A stretch of DNA of 44,836 nucleotides from assembly GCA_964577255.1 (NCBI GenBank), contig CAZNYM010000011.1, forward strand, positions 1-44,836, in the 5' to 3' direction. The notes under the pieces were generated by a model, which saw nothing but the letters and a program-made list of their open reading frames with translations, searched no databases and was not told the DNA's origin. Shown piece by piece: positions 32,477 to 41,724 of this stretch. Each line of letters starts with the position of its first letter. The first letter of the stretch is position 1. The DNA comes from Micavibrio_C sp964577255. Lineage in GTDB: Bacteria > Pseudomonadota > Alphaproteobacteria > Micavibrionales > Micavibrionaceae. The position numbers and the translations under genes were made by a program.

Positions 32477-32986
32477 TCAGGGCGCAGCGGGCGCGATCTG
32501 CGCAGCCGCCTTTTCCTTTTCAAGCCGTTCCTTCTCCTCTTTCGGATCGAGAACGTCCTTGCTCTTGGCGCTTGCGCCGCTCAGCTTGATGCCCAGGATT
32601 TTCTCCGGCACCGATTTTTTCTCCGGGCCGGCCGCCGCCGCTTCCTGGTCGAGAGTCTGACGGATGGCGGGATCGGCCGCGACAGCGCCCGCTTTTTGCA
32701 GTAGCGCTGTTTCGCCGTTATCGGGCGCGGCGGCGGGGGCCTGGGCGCCGAACACCGCTTCACGGGCCTGCTGGCTCACGGCCTGCTCCTGCGGGCGCGG
32801 GGCGCCCGGGCGCGGCGGCCGCAGGCTGAAATCGGGCGGCATGGCGAGCGGCGCGCGCTTCACCACCGCGAATTCGTCGGGGCTTGAGCGCGTGAGGCCC
32901 AGCTGCTTCTTGGTGCCTTCGCAGGCGCTTAAGGCCAGCACGGCGCACAGGGAGAGGGTCAGCGGGTTAAGGCGTTGTCTGCTCAT
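32477..32986 (-). CDS. DUF3035-type lipoprotein
   Basis: The 169-residue product has the lipobox LSAC with Cys22 after a short signal sequence. The segment SSPDEFAVVKRAPLAMPPDFSLRPPRPG (residues 34-61, in part) is the hallmark of the alphaproteobacterial DUF3035 family. The rest is Ala, Pro and charged residues, ending in a helical EKERLEKEKAAAQ. Its start lies 20 bp inside the end of lspA, the gene for the peptidase that would process it. The stop abuts the convergent orphan gene. Function unknown. Confidence 0.85.
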   Translation of the reverse strand: MSRQRLNPLTLSLCAVLALSACEGTKKQLGLTRSSPDEFAVVKRAPLAMPPDFSLRPPRPGAPRPQEQAVSQQAREAVFGAQAPAAAPDNGETALLQKAGAVAADPAIRQTLDQEAAAAGPEKKSVPEKILGIKLSGASAKSKDVLDPKEEKERLEKEKAAAQIAPAAP

Positions 32987-33494
32987 GGGATGAACCGTCT
33001 TTTTTACGTTGGGAGTCGAAGAATAGACCATCAATAATGACATAGGCAATCCCCAGCACGATGGCGGAATCGGCCACGTTGAAGGCGGGCCAGTGCCAGC
33101 CGAAGGCGTGGAAATCAAGGAAATCGAACACCGCGCCGTACAGCAGCCTGTCGATGACGTTGCCAAGGGCTCCGCCGATGACAGCCCCCAGGGCGAGTGC
33201 CAGGCGGGGATCGGCCACGCGCCGCAGCCAGACGAAAAAACCGGCGCAGATCGCCAGCGACAGGATGATAAAGACAGCGGGCGGCAGCGGGTCGCCGTGG
33301 TTGAACAGGCCGAAGCTGATGCCCCGGTTCCAGACGGTGACCAGGTTGAAGAACGGCGCGATCTCGAGCCAGGGTGGATCTTCAGCACGGGCGCTGAGCA
33401 ACGCCTGGACGGCGAATTTGCTGACCTGATCCAGAATCAGCAGCGCGGCGCCCAGCATCAGACCCTTTTTCGCAAGCGGAGAGAAGGTAATCAT
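32967..33494 (-). CDS. lspA: Lipoprotein signal peptidase
   Basis: LspA cleaves prolipoproteins at the lipidated cysteine. The 175-residue product has four hydrophobic helices and the family motifs LDQVSKF (Asp22), VWNRGISFGLF, GGALGNVIDRL (catalytic Asp115) and FNVADSAI (catalytic Asp142). The ATG shares one base with the ileS stop (TGATG), so the two are coupled. It also overlaps the downstream lipoprotein gene. Confidence 0.95.
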   Translation of the reverse strand: MITFSPLAKKGLMLGAALLILDQVSKFAVQALLSARAEDPPWLEIAPFFNLVTVWNRGISFGLFNHGDPLPPAVFIILSLAICAGFFVWLRRVADPRLALALGAVIGGALGNVIDRLLYGAVFDFLDFHAFGWHWPAFNVADSAIVLGIAYVIIDGLFFDSQRKKDGSSHEQTTP

Positions 33495-36376
33495 CACGCG
33501 GCCTTCCTGTTGCGCACGTACCAGCGCACCGCATCGGCGTCGCGGCGGGAGATATGCGGGTATTCGGGATCGCTGCCAACATCGGGCAGGATCTTCCAGC
33601 AGCGCTGGCACTTCTCGCCCTCGGCCTTGGCAAACACGGCGGCCGCGCCCGGCACGTCGGCGAGCGTGAACGCGCCCGCAGGCGCGGCGCCTGTGTGCAC
33701 GGTCAGTTGCGAGGTGATGCAGATTTCCGCCATGTCGGCGCCCTCGAGCGCGCGGGCCTGTTCGGCGCTTATATATAAGTGCGGATGCGCCTCGAGCGAG
33801 GAGCCGACGGTTTTGTCGGCGCGCTTGGGCTCGATCGCGCCCAGCACCACGCGGCGCAGATCGCGGATGGTTTCCCACTGCGCCGCCAGCGCGTCGTCGC
33901 GCCAGGCGGCGGGCACGGCGGGGAATGTGCGCAGATGCACGCTTGGCTCCGCGCCGAACACGCCCGGCGGGCGGAAGCGCCAGGCTTCCTCGGCGGTGAA
34001 GCACAAAAGCGGCGCGAGCCAGCTGACCAGGCAGTCATACAGGCAGGCCATGACCGTGCGGCAGGCGCGGCGCTCGAACAGGTCGGGCCGGTCGCAGTAG
34101 AGCCGGTCCTTGCGGATATCGAAATAGAAGGCGGACAGTTCGACCGCGCAGAAATTATGCAGGCGGTGCGCCAGGCGGCCGAATTCGTAGTTCCGGATGT
34201 AGCCGCGTATATCCTGATCGAGGACGGCCAGATGATGCAGCATCAGCCGCTCGAGCGCGGGCATGTTCGCGGTTTCGGTCTCTGGCACCATTTCTTCGCG
34301 CGTGAAGCCCTCGAGCGCGCCCAGCAGGTAGCGGAAGGTGTTGCGCAGGCGGCGGTAAAGATCGGCGGTGAGCTTCAGCGAGTCCTTGCCGATGCGCACA
34401 TCCTCGCTGTAGTCGGACAAAAGCGCCCACAGCCGCACGATGTCGGCGCCGTGCTGGCCGATCATCTCATGCGGGTCGACGACGTTGCCCAGCGACTTCG
34501 ACATCTTGTAGCCCTTTTCGTCGAGCACGAAGCCGTGGGTGAGCACGGCCTTGTAGGGCGCGCGGCCGCGTGTGCCGCAGGCCTCGAGCAGGGAAGAATG
34601 GAACCAGCCGCGATGCTGATCCGAGCCCTCGAGATACAGGTCGGCGGGCCAGGGCAGGCCGCGGGCCTCGAGCACGAAGGCATGAGTGCAGCCGGACTCG
34701 AACCACACATCGACAATGTCGAAGATCTGATCGTAATCGGCGGCTTTGTAGGAGGAACCCAGGAAATCCTGCGCCGGACGCGCCCACCACGCATCCGATC
34801 CTTCTTTTTCAAAGATGTCGCCGATGCGCTTGAGGACGGTTTCATCCTGGAGCGGCGCGCCGGTTTTTTTGTCGAGGAACAGCGCGATCGGCACGCCCCA
34901 GGCGCGCTGGCGGGAGATGCACCAGTCGGGCCGCTGCGCGATCATGGCGGTGATGCGGTTTTCACCCTGCGCCGGCACCCAGCGGGTTTTTTTGATCGCG
35001 TCGAGCGCGCGTTCGCGGATTTTATTGCCATCGTCCATGGCGATAAACCATTGCGGCGTGGTGCGGAAGATCACGGGCGCCTTGGAGCGCCAGGAATGGG
35101 GGTATTCGTGCTTGACCGAGCCCTTGGCCAGCAGACCGCCCGCTTCGTCGAGCGCCTTGAGCACGGCGAAGTTGCCGTCGCCCATTTCGCCCTTTTGCGT
35201 GTAGATCTCCTTGCCCGCGAACAGCGGCACGTGGTCGCGGAACTTGCCGTCGTCGGTGACGTTGTCGGGGATGTCGCGCGCGCCGAAATGCTTGAGGTAG
35301 AGATAGTAGTCGTCTTCGCCGTGGCCGGGGGCAATGTGGACGAAGCCGGTGCCGGCATCCTCGGTGACGAAGCCGCCCGCCAGCATAGGGATTTCATAGT
35401 CGTAGCCCTGAGCGTGCAGCGGATGGGCGCAGATCGTGCCCACGAGCTGTGCGCCTTCAAGCTCGGATTCGAGCGTCCAGGCTTCGATTTTGGCCGCTTG
35501 TTTGACGGAGTCAGCCAAAGACAGCGCGACGATGAACTTTTCCCCTTCGCGGGCGCGGGTGGGATTTTCCGCGCTGCCTTTGGCGACGCGGAACACGCCA
35601 TATTTTATTTTTTCACCGCAAGCGAGCGCGCGGTTGGAGGGCAGCGTCCAGGGCGTTGTGGTCCAGATGACGACAGAGGCGCCTTCAGCAGCCTTGCAGC
35701 CGGTTTTGCGCACCGGAAACTTGGCCCACACGGTGATGGATTTATGTTCCTTGTATTCCACTTCGGCCTCGGCCAGAGCGGTTTTCTCGACCGTCGACCA
35801 CATCACCGGCTTGACGCCGCGATAAAGCGAGCCGTTGAGAAGAAACTTGTGGATCTCGCGCACGATCTGCGCCTCGGCCCCGTTGGTCATGGTGAGGTAG
35901 GGGTCCTGCCAGTCGCCGTTCACACCCAGGCGCTGGAATTCTGACAACTGGATGTCGACCCACTGCTTGGCGAAGGCACGGCACTCGGCGCGGAAGGTCA
36001 GGATGTCGACATCGTCCTTGTTCCGGCCCTCGGCGCGGTATTTTTCCTCGATCTTCCATTCGATCGGCAGGCCGTGGCAGTCCCAGCCGGGGATCAGCGG
36101 CGCGTCGTACCCCAGCATCTGGTAGGAGCGGTTGACGACATCCTTGAGCGACTTGGTGAAGGCATGGCCCATGTGCGCGTGGCCGTTGGCGTAGGGGGGG
36201 CCCCAGTGCAGGATCCATTTTTCCCGGCTTTTTCCTTGCGCGCGCTGGCGGGCGTAGAGGTCGAGCGCCTGCCACTCTTTCAGGATCTCGGGTTCGCGCC
36301 GGGGCAGGTCGCCGCGCATGGGAAAATCGGTCTGCGGCAGAAACACGGTCTGCTTGTAAAATTCGGCGTCGGTCAT
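33494..36376 (-). CDS. ileS: Isoleucyl-tRNA synthetase, with altered C-terminal zinc site
   Basis: IleRS charges tRNA-Ile. HMGH (residues 68-71) within PYANGHAHMGHAF and KMSKS in GYKMSKSLGN are intact, and the CP1 editing domain and the anticodon-binding domain are present. The 960-residue length is normal. The C-terminal zinc domain has the first pair Cys923-x2-Cys926 (CQRCW), but the second pair reads Ser943-Arg-Arg-Asp946 where the family has CxxC. The frame continues normally to the end. ATG 36376 (MTDAEFYKQ) is chosen because the upstream residues are not family-like. It is coupled to lspA. Confidence 0.95.
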   Translation of the reverse strand: MTDAEFYKQTVFLPQTDFPMRGDLPRREPEILKEWQALDLYARQRAQGKSREKWILHWGPPYANGHAHMGHAFTKSLKDVVNRSYQMLGYDAPLIPGWDCHGLPIEWKIEEKYRAEGRNKDDVDILTFRAECRAFAKQWVDIQLSEFQRLGVNGDWQDPYLTMTNGAEAQIVREIHKFLLNGSLYRGVKPVMWSTVEKTALAEAEVEYKEHKSITVWAKFPVRKTGCKAAEGASVVIWTTTPWTLPSNRALACGEKIKYGVFRVAKGSAENPTRAREGEKFIVALSLADSVKQAAKIEAWTLESELEGAQLVGTICAHPLHAQGYDYEIPMLAGGFVTEDAGTGFVHIAPGHGEDDYYLYLKHFGARDIPDNVTDDGKFRDHVPLFAGKEIYTQKGEMGDGNFAVLKALDEAGGLLAKGSVKHEYPHSWRSKAPVIFRTTPQWFIAMDDGNKIRERALDAIKKTRWVPAQGENRITAMIAQRPDWCISRQRAWGVPIALFLDKKTGAPLQDETVLKRIGDIFEKEGSDAWWARPAQDFLGSSYKAADYDQIFDIVDVWFESGCTHAFVLEARGLPWPADLYLEGSDQHRGWFHSSLLEACGTRGRAPYKAVLTHGFVLDEKGYKMSKSLGNVVDPHEMIGQHGADIVRLWALLSDYSEDVRIGKDSLKLTADLYRRLRNTFRYLLGALEGFTREEMVPETETANMPALERLMLHHLAVLDQDIRGYIRNYEFGRLAHRLHNFCAVELSAFYFDIRKDRLYCDRPDLFERRACRTVMACLYDCLVSWLAPLLCFTAEEAWRFRPPGVFGAEPSVHLRTFPAVPAAWRDDALAAQWETIRDLRRVVLGAIEPKRADKTVGSSLEAHPHLYISAEQARALEGADMAEICITSQLTVHTGAAPAGAFTLADVPGAAAVFAKAEGEKCQRCWKILPDVGSDPEYPHISRRDADAVRWYVRNRKAA

Positions 36377-36423
36377 GGGGGCACTATGGCGCTCCGGCCC
36401 TGAAAAATCAAGGGTTTGAAGGG

Positions 36424-37356
36424 TTATTGCCGCACGGTCGACAAGAGCGCCCGGGCCTGGCGGCAATCCTCGGCCATTTGGGCTGTGAGGGCGGCGAGGG
36501 TGTCGAACTTGGCCTCGCCGCGCAGGCGGGCGACAGGCCGCACGATCAGGGTCTGGCCGTAGATGTCGCGGTCGAAGTCGAAGATGTGGCTTTCGACCTG
36601 GCCCACTTTCACCTCGAACATCGGGCGGATGCCGATATTGGTGGCGGCTTTATACCAGCGCTCGCCCTCATCGCGCAGGCGCACGAGGCTGGCGTAGATG
36701 CCATAGGCGGGATGCAGGGTTTCATCAAGCGCGATGTTGGCGGTGGGATAGCCGAGCGCGCGTCCGCGCTGATCGCCTTTTTGCACCACGCCCTCGATCT
36801 CCCACGGCCAGCCGAGCAGATCGGCCGCAAGGTCGATGGCGCCCGTCTGCAGCGCCTGGCGGATGGTGGAGGAGGAGATGATGGCGCCGTCCTCGTCCGC
36901 TACTTTTTCCAGCACGGTGACGTCGAACCCGGCCTGCTGCAGCAGCGCGGGCGTGCCTTTGCGCAGCTGGCCAAAGCGGAAATCCGAACCGACGATGATG
37001 GCGGCGGGCGCGAGTCCTTTTTTGAGAATATCATCGGCAAATTGCTGCGCGCTCAGGCTGGCGAAATCCCAGGTGAAGGGCAGGGCGTAGAGCAGGTCGA
37101 TGCCGCTTGCGGCCAGGCGGCGCGCCTTGACCGCGGCAGGGGTGATGCGAAAAGGGGGGTCATCGGGACGGAACAGGCGGCGCGGGTGCGGTTCGAACGT
37201 CATCACCGCCGCCGGACGCCCCAGGCGGCGGGCCAGCTTTTTCGTCGCGTCGATGAGGGCGGCGTGGCCGCGGTGCAGCCCGTCGAAATTGCCGATCGCC
37301 AGCACCGCGCCGCGCTGCGCGTCTTTCAGCCCGGCGTGAGCGGTGACGATCTCCAT
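36424..37356 (-). CDS. ribF: Bifunctional riboflavin kinase / FAD synthetase
   Basis: RibF makes FMN and FAD from riboflavin. The N-terminal adenylyltransferase domain has GNFDGLHRGH (residues 22-31) and ISSSTIR; the C-terminal flavokinase has GRALGYPTANIAL and YGIYASLVRL. The 310-residue length is typical. ATG 37356 is preferred, with AAGGGAA as SD; ATGs further upstream lack family-like sequence. It precedes ileS by 47 bp, a common alphaproteobacterial arrangement. Confidence 0.93.
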   Translation of the reverse strand: MEIVTAHAGLKDAQRGAVLAIGNFDGLHRGHAALIDATKKLARRLGRPAAVMTFEPHPRRLFRPDDPPFRITPAAVKARRLAASGIDLLYALPFTWDFASLSAQQFADDILKKGLAPAAIIVGSDFRFGQLRKGTPALLQQAGFDVTVLEKVADEDGAIISSSTIRQALQTGAIDLAADLLGWPWEIEGVVQKGDQRGRALGYPTANIALDETLHPAYGIYASLVRLRDEGERWYKAATNIGIRPMFEVKVGQVESHIFDFDRDIYGQTLIVRPVARLRGEAKFDTLAALTAQMAEDCRQARALLSTVRQ

Positions 37357-37434
37357 GCCGCATTCCCTTAAAGCCCGCCGCTGCCCTTGTAAAGCCATGG
37401 GCAAGGATATGTGGACAGGCGGCGGCAGGGATGG

Positions 37435-37463
37435 TTGCCTTTAGGGAGAAACGGGTCTATAAC
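37435..37463 (+). promoter_or_regulatory. Sigma70-type promoter of the orphan gene at 37490
   Basis: TTGCCT (37435-37440) and TATAAC (37458-37463) are 17 bp apart and lie 26 bp before the start codon. With a good SD (AGGGA) just before the ATG, the gene looks expressed independently of its neighbours. Confidence 0.6.
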
Positions 37464-37489
37464 TTTATGACAAAATAAGACAGGGAACG

Positions 37490-38614
37490 ATGGACGAGCA
37501 AGCTCACTATGCCTGCGCACGGGCGCGCATTTCGACTTATGGTGCGCTCGGCGTGTGGATCGACCAGCTGGGCCGCGCGCTGCCGAGCCAGGTGCTGGCG
37601 CGGCGCGAGAAGGAATTCGGGATCGTTACCAACGACCTGTTCGTGTACGAATCGGCCCGGCAGGCCCAGGCGTTTCTGGTGCTGGCGCGCAGCTTCTGCG
37701 AGGCGCGGCGGGCCGGCATGGATTTCACGCAAGCGCGCGACATTTATTTTCAGGCCATGGAAAAGCTGGGCATGCCGCCGGCACAGGAACATCATCTGAC
37801 CTATCAGGGTATTCCCGAGGACGACATCCATGACGGCGCGGACGACAAGGAAACGGAGCGGATTTTCCACTGCCGTTACGTCGCCGAGTTCTGCACGCTG
37901 ATACGCCACACCCGCGAGCACATGCGCGAGTTTGAGCAAGGGCTCGGCGTGGCCGCGCCCTATCTGTTCGGGCAGATCGCGACGCTGCAGAAAAACGCGC
38001 TGATCGGCGGCAAGAGCATAGAGGAGACAATGCCCGTTCTCGCCGACACCGCCGACAGGAGGCTGGTGGCGCAGGCGCGGGCGTGGCTCGATCTGCGTTT
38101 CCGCATCATCGACAAGAGAGCGACGCTGATGCAGGTTTTCGGGCACAAAGGTGGGTGGGACGAGCAGAGCATGAGACAGTTCTTCTCTCTGCAGTGCGAG
38201 AAGGATCATATCGTCAATCTCGGCCTTTTTATCGACGTTCTCGAGGAGCGTGACGGTCTGCTGTGGCCCTTTCTCGCGGCCGCGGTAGACGATGCGAAGG
38301 CGATGGGTCTGACCGATGAGGAGAAGACCGATCCCCTGCACGTGTTCTCCTTCGACCGGCGCGGCGCTCTGCGGATCATCGGCGAATGCTGGCACGCAGG
38401 CGACATCGAGGCCGGGAGAGAAGATGGAAAAAGCCTGGTGGCGCTGTCGGGCGATCCGGCGCTGCAGGATATCGAGGACGCCGCCCGCGACCGGCTGATC
38501 GCAGCCCTGTTCCAGGTGTTCCCGGCCGACAGCCAAAGCGTCCAGGCGCAGGCGGAAGAACAGGCCAAAGCCGGACCGCTCGGCGCCGCGCTGGCTGTGC
38601 TGCGCCCGGAGTGA
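37490..38614 (+). CDS. Orphan protein of unknown function, 374 residues
   Basis: I recognise no family. The product is soluble, highly charged, with many helices and no signal peptide. It has several Cys and His residues (for example HCRYVAEFC near residues 125-133 and GECWHAG near residues 300-306), but no known metal motif. A Gln/Ala-rich segment near residues 345-360 (SVQAQAEEQAKAG) ends the protein. AGGGA precedes the ATG. It is divergent from ribF and convergent with aspS. Together with the gene at 31661 it is an insertion into conserved gene order. Confidence 0.7.
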   Translation: MDEQAHYACARARISTYGALGVWIDQLGRALPSQVLARREKEFGIVTNDLFVYESARQAQAFLVLARSFCEARRAGMDFTQARDIYFQAMEKLGMPPAQEHHLTYQGIPEDDIHDGADDKETERIFHCRYVAEFCTLIRHTREHMREFEQGLGVAAPYLFGQIATLQKNALIGGKSIEETMPVLADTADRRLVAQARAWLDLRFRIIDKRATLMQVFGHKGGWDEQSMRQFFSLQCEKDHIVNLGLFIDVLEERDGLLWPFLAAAVDDAKAMGLTDEEKTDPLHVFSFDRRGALRIIGECWHAGDIEAGREDGKSLVALSGDPALQDIEDAARDRLIAALFQVFPADSQSVQAQAEEQAKAGPLGAALAVLRPE

Positions 38615-38624
38615 CGACAGGAGA

Positions 38625-40433
38625 TTAAGCCGCTTCGGTTTTCGATTTCACCGGCATGACCACTTTCAGATGCAGGTCGCGCAGCTGCTCGGGCGAGGGC
38701 TCGGAGGGTGCGGCCATCATCGGGTCTTCGTAGGCGCCGTTCATGACGAAGGCATAGACCTCGCGCAGATTGGGTTCGTTGGCCAGAATCATCACCAGCC
38801 TGTCGATGCCGAACGCGCAGCCGCCGTGCGGGGGGGCGCCGTATTTGAAGGCGTTGAGCATGCCGCCGAATTTTTTCTCGAGCACCGCGCGGTCGTAGCC
38901 GGCGAGAGCGAAGGCCTTTTCCATCATCTCGGGCTTGTGGTTGCGGATCGCGCCAGAGGCGATTTCAAAACCGTTGCATACGCAGTCATACTGATAGGCG
39001 TGCAGGGTGAGCGGATCCTGCTTTTCAAGCGCCTCGAGGCCGCCCGCGACCATGGAGAAGGGGTTGTGCGCGAAGTCGATCTTGCCGGTCTTCTCGTCGC
39101 GTTCGTACATCGGGAAATCGACGATCCAGCAAAAGCGGAAGGCGTTTTTCTCGCGGATGCCCATATCGTCGCAGATCTTGTCGCGTGCCTTGCCGGCGAA
39201 TTTCGCGGCCTTGGTTTCGGTATCGCAGACGAAGAAGATCGCGTCGCCATCGGCAAGGCCGGCTATTTTTTTCAATTCTTCCTGCGCCGGTGCGGGAATG
39301 AATTTGGCAATCGGGCCCTTGCCTTCGGCGCCTTCGATCACGACATAGCCCAGGCCCGGCGCGCCTTCGCCGCGCGCCCAGTCGTTGAGCTTGTCGAAAA
39401 AGCTGCGTGGCTGGCCGGATACGCCCGGCGCGCGGATGGCGCGGACCACGCCACCCTTGGCCAGCACGCCCTTGAAGGCGTTGAAGGTGACGTCCTCGCG
39501 CGCGAAGACGGACGTGACGTCGACGATCCTGAGCGGGTTGCGCAAATCGGGTTTGTCGGAGCCGTAGGTCAGCATGGCGTCCTTCCACGACAGATGCGGC
39601 CAGGGCCACGGCGTGACGGCGTGCTTGGCGCCGGTCCAGGTGGCGAACTCCTCGAACACGCCGCCGATCACGGGCTCCATGGTCGCGAACACGTCCTCCT
39701 GGGTGACGAAGCTCATCTCGACGTCGAGCTGGTAGAACTCGGCCAGACGGTCGGCTCGGCCGTCCTCGTCGCGGAAGCAGGGCGCGATCTGGAAGTAGCG
39801 GTCGAAGCCCGACACCATCAGCAGTTGCTTGAACTGCTGCGGCGCCTGGGGCAGGGCGTAGAACTTGCCCGGATGCAGGCGCGAGGGCACGAGGTAATCG
39901 CGCGCGCCTTCGGGGCTGGAGGCGGTGAGGATAGGGGTGTTGAATTCCTGGAAGCCCTGGCCGCGCATGCGCTGGCGCAGCGAAGCGATCAGATCGTTGC
40001 GCAGGCGGATGCGCTTGTGCATGCCTTCGCGGCGCAGATCGAGGAAGCGGTATTTAAGGCGCAGATCCTCGCCCGCGCCGTCGGGATCGGCCACCTGCAG
40101 CGGCAGCACGTCAGCGGCGGACTGCACGATCGCCTTGTCGATATAGACTTCGATGTCGCCGGTGGCGAGCTCGGCGTTTTCGGTGCCGGCGTGGCGGTTC
40201 TTGACCCGGCCCTCAATGGTGATGACGGACTCGGGACGCCATTTCTCGATCTCGGCCAGGAGGGGGCTGTCCTGGTCGACCACGCACTGGGTCAGGCCGT
40301 GCGTGTCGCGCAGATCGATGAACAGCACGCCGCCGTGATCGCGTTTGCGGTGAATCCAGCCCGACAGCTTGACGGTCTGGCCGGCGTCGGCCTTGCGCAG
40401 GGCGCCGCAGGTGTGGGTGCGATAGGCGTGCAT
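38625..40433 (-). CDS. aspS: Aspartyl-tRNA synthetase, probably non-discriminating
   Basis: AspRS charges tRNA-Asp. The bacterial type is clear: N-terminal OB fold with GWIHRKRDHGG, GAD insertion near residues 310-410, and motif 3 with FGIDRLVM in the last fifth. His33 in RDHGG, where discriminating E. coli AspRS has Leu, is the signature of the form that also charges tRNA-Asn for GatCAB. Length is 602 residues. ATG 40433 is preferred over upstream starts because MHAYRTHTCG matches the family start. No SD is seen. No asnS occurs in the window. Confidence 0.94.
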   Translation of the reverse strand: MHAYRTHTCGALRKADAGQTVKLSGWIHRKRDHGGVLFIDLRDTHGLTQCVVDQDSPLLAEIEKWRPESVITIEGRVKNRHAGTENAELATGDIEVYIDKAIVQSAADVLPLQVADPDGAGEDLRLKYRFLDLRREGMHKRIRLRNDLIASLRQRMRGQGFQEFNTPILTASSPEGARDYLVPSRLHPGKFYALPQAPQQFKQLLMVSGFDRYFQIAPCFRDEDGRADRLAEFYQLDVEMSFVTQEDVFATMEPVIGGVFEEFATWTGAKHAVTPWPWPHLSWKDAMLTYGSDKPDLRNPLRIVDVTSVFAREDVTFNAFKGVLAKGGVVRAIRAPGVSGQPRSFFDKLNDWARGEGAPGLGYVVIEGAEGKGPIAKFIPAPAQEELKKIAGLADGDAIFFVCDTETKAAKFAGKARDKICDDMGIREKNAFRFCWIVDFPMYERDEKTGKIDFAHNPFSMVAGGLEALEKQDPLTLHAYQYDCVCNGFEIASGAIRNHKPEMMEKAFALAGYDRAVLEKKFGGMLNAFKYGAPPHGGCAFGIDRLVMILANEPNLREVYAFVMNGAYEDPMMAAPSEPSPEQLRDLHLKVVMPVKSKTEAA

Positions 40434-40447
40434 GGTCCAAAAATCCT

Positions 40448-40477
40448 TATATATCAGCAATTAACCCCCCTTATTAA
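40448..40477 (-). promoter_or_regulatory. Candidate promoter of aspS with very short leader
   Basis: On the - strand, TTAATA (40477-40472) and TATATA (40453-40448) are 18 bp apart. The start of transcription would be around 40441, about 8 bases before the ATG, leaving no room for an SD. Confidence 0.4.
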
Positions 40478-40563
40478 CCACAAAGAGCGGGTGCGGCCAA
40501 GAAGTTTTTGATAAGTGCAAGTAAGTCTTTGAGTCTGCGGCCCGGCTGGTTCATAAAGGAGCC

Positions 40564-41724
40564 ATGATTTTATCAAAACAAGACGAGCTGGCGGGTGCCT
40601 GCGCCGCGCTGGCGGAAGAGCCCTTCTTCACCATCGACACGGAATTCCTGCGCGACAAAACCTATTATCCGCGCCTGTGCCTGATCCAGGTGGCGCCTCC
40701 CGCAGGCGAGCCAGTGGCGATCGATCCGCTGGCGCCGGGGCTCGATCTCGCGCCGCTGCTTGACCTGATGGCCAACAAGAAGGTGCTGAAGGTGTTTCAC
40801 GCCGCGCGGCAGGATCTGGAGATTTTCTACAACCTGATGAACGAAGTGCCCGCGCCGCTGTTCGACACGCAGGTGGCGGCGATGGTGTGCGGCTACGGCG
40901 ATTCCACCGGTTATCATACGCTGGTGCAGGATGCGTGCGGCCTGTCGCTCGACAAGGGCGCGCAGTTCACCGACTGGTCGCGCCGGCCGCTGTCTTCGCG
41001 CCAGATTTCCTATGCTCTTGACGACGTCGACCATCTGCGCGCCGTTTATAAAAAACTCAACGGCGAGCTTGAGGCGAGCAAGCGCGTTTCATGGCTCGAG
41101 GAGGAGATGGGAATTCTTGCCAATCCCGCCACCTACGAAAACGATCCGCGCACGGCGTGGAAACGCATCAAGATCAAGACGGACAAGCCGAAAATTCTGG
41201 CGGTGCTGCGGGAAATAGCGGCCTGGCGTGAGCTGCAGGCGCAGGAGCGCGACGTGCCGCGCAACCGCATCGTGCGCGACGAAGTGCTGGCGGACATCGC
41301 CTTGCATCCGCCGCGCACCGTCGAGGAGCTGGGGCGCATCCGCGGCGTGGGGGCGGACATGGCCAAGGGCCGCATGGGCCGGGCGCTGCTGGATGCCATC
41401 AAGGCGGGGCTCGACGGCCCGCACGACGTGCCGCGCCCGGAACGGCGCGAGCGTTTCCCTTCCGAGCTTACGCCCACGCTTGAGATGCTGAAGATGCTGT
41501 TGCGCATCCAGTGCAGCGAAAGCGGCGTCGCGCCCAAGATGGTGGCTGACACCGATGATCTTGAAATCCTGGCGATGGACCGGGGGCAGGCGGACATTCC
41601 CGCGCTCAAGGGCTGGCGGCACGACGTGTTCGGGCGCGAGGCGCTGGCGCTTTTAGGTGGCGAGATCGTGCTCGGGCTTAAAGACGGACGGATTTTCAAA
41701 TCGCGCGCGGGCGGAAAATCATGA
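40564..41724 (+). CDS. rnd: Ribonuclease D
   Basis: RNase D is a 3'-5' exonuclease that trims tRNA and other RNA ends. The DEDD catalytic set is visible as DTEF (residues 25-28), VFHAARQDLEIFY (about 78-90) and the YALDDVDHL end motif (about 143-151). A C-terminal HRDC domain (about residues 210-290) follows. The 386-residue length is normal. AAGGAG precedes the ATG. ATGA overlaps sixA at 41721. Confidence 0.93.
   Translation: MILSKQDELAGACAALAEEPFFTIDTEFLRDKTYYPRLCLIQVAPPAGEPVAIDPLAPGLDLAPLLDLMANKKVLKVFHAARQDLEIFYNLMNEVPAPLFDTQVAAMVCGYGDSTGYHTLVQDACGLSLDKGAQFTDWSRRPLSSRQISYALDDVDHLRAVYKKLNGELEASKRVSWLEEEMGILANPATYENDPRTAWKRIKIKTDKPKILAVLREIAAWRELQAQERDVPRNRIVRDEVLADIALHPPRTVEELGRIRGVGADMAKGRMGRALLDAIKAGLDGPHDVPRPERRERFPSELTPTLEMLKMLLRIQCSESGVAPKMVADTDDLEILAMDRGQADIPALKGWRHDVFGREALALLGGEIVLGLKDGRIFKSRAGGKS

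Noticed and set aside
33779..35944. A 721-codon + strand frame opposite ileS
   Set aside because: It lies wholly within the clearly coding - strand ileS gene and resembles no family.
38670..40511. A 613-codon + strand frame opposite aspS
   Set aside because: AspRS on the - strand is certain and the + frame has shadow composition.
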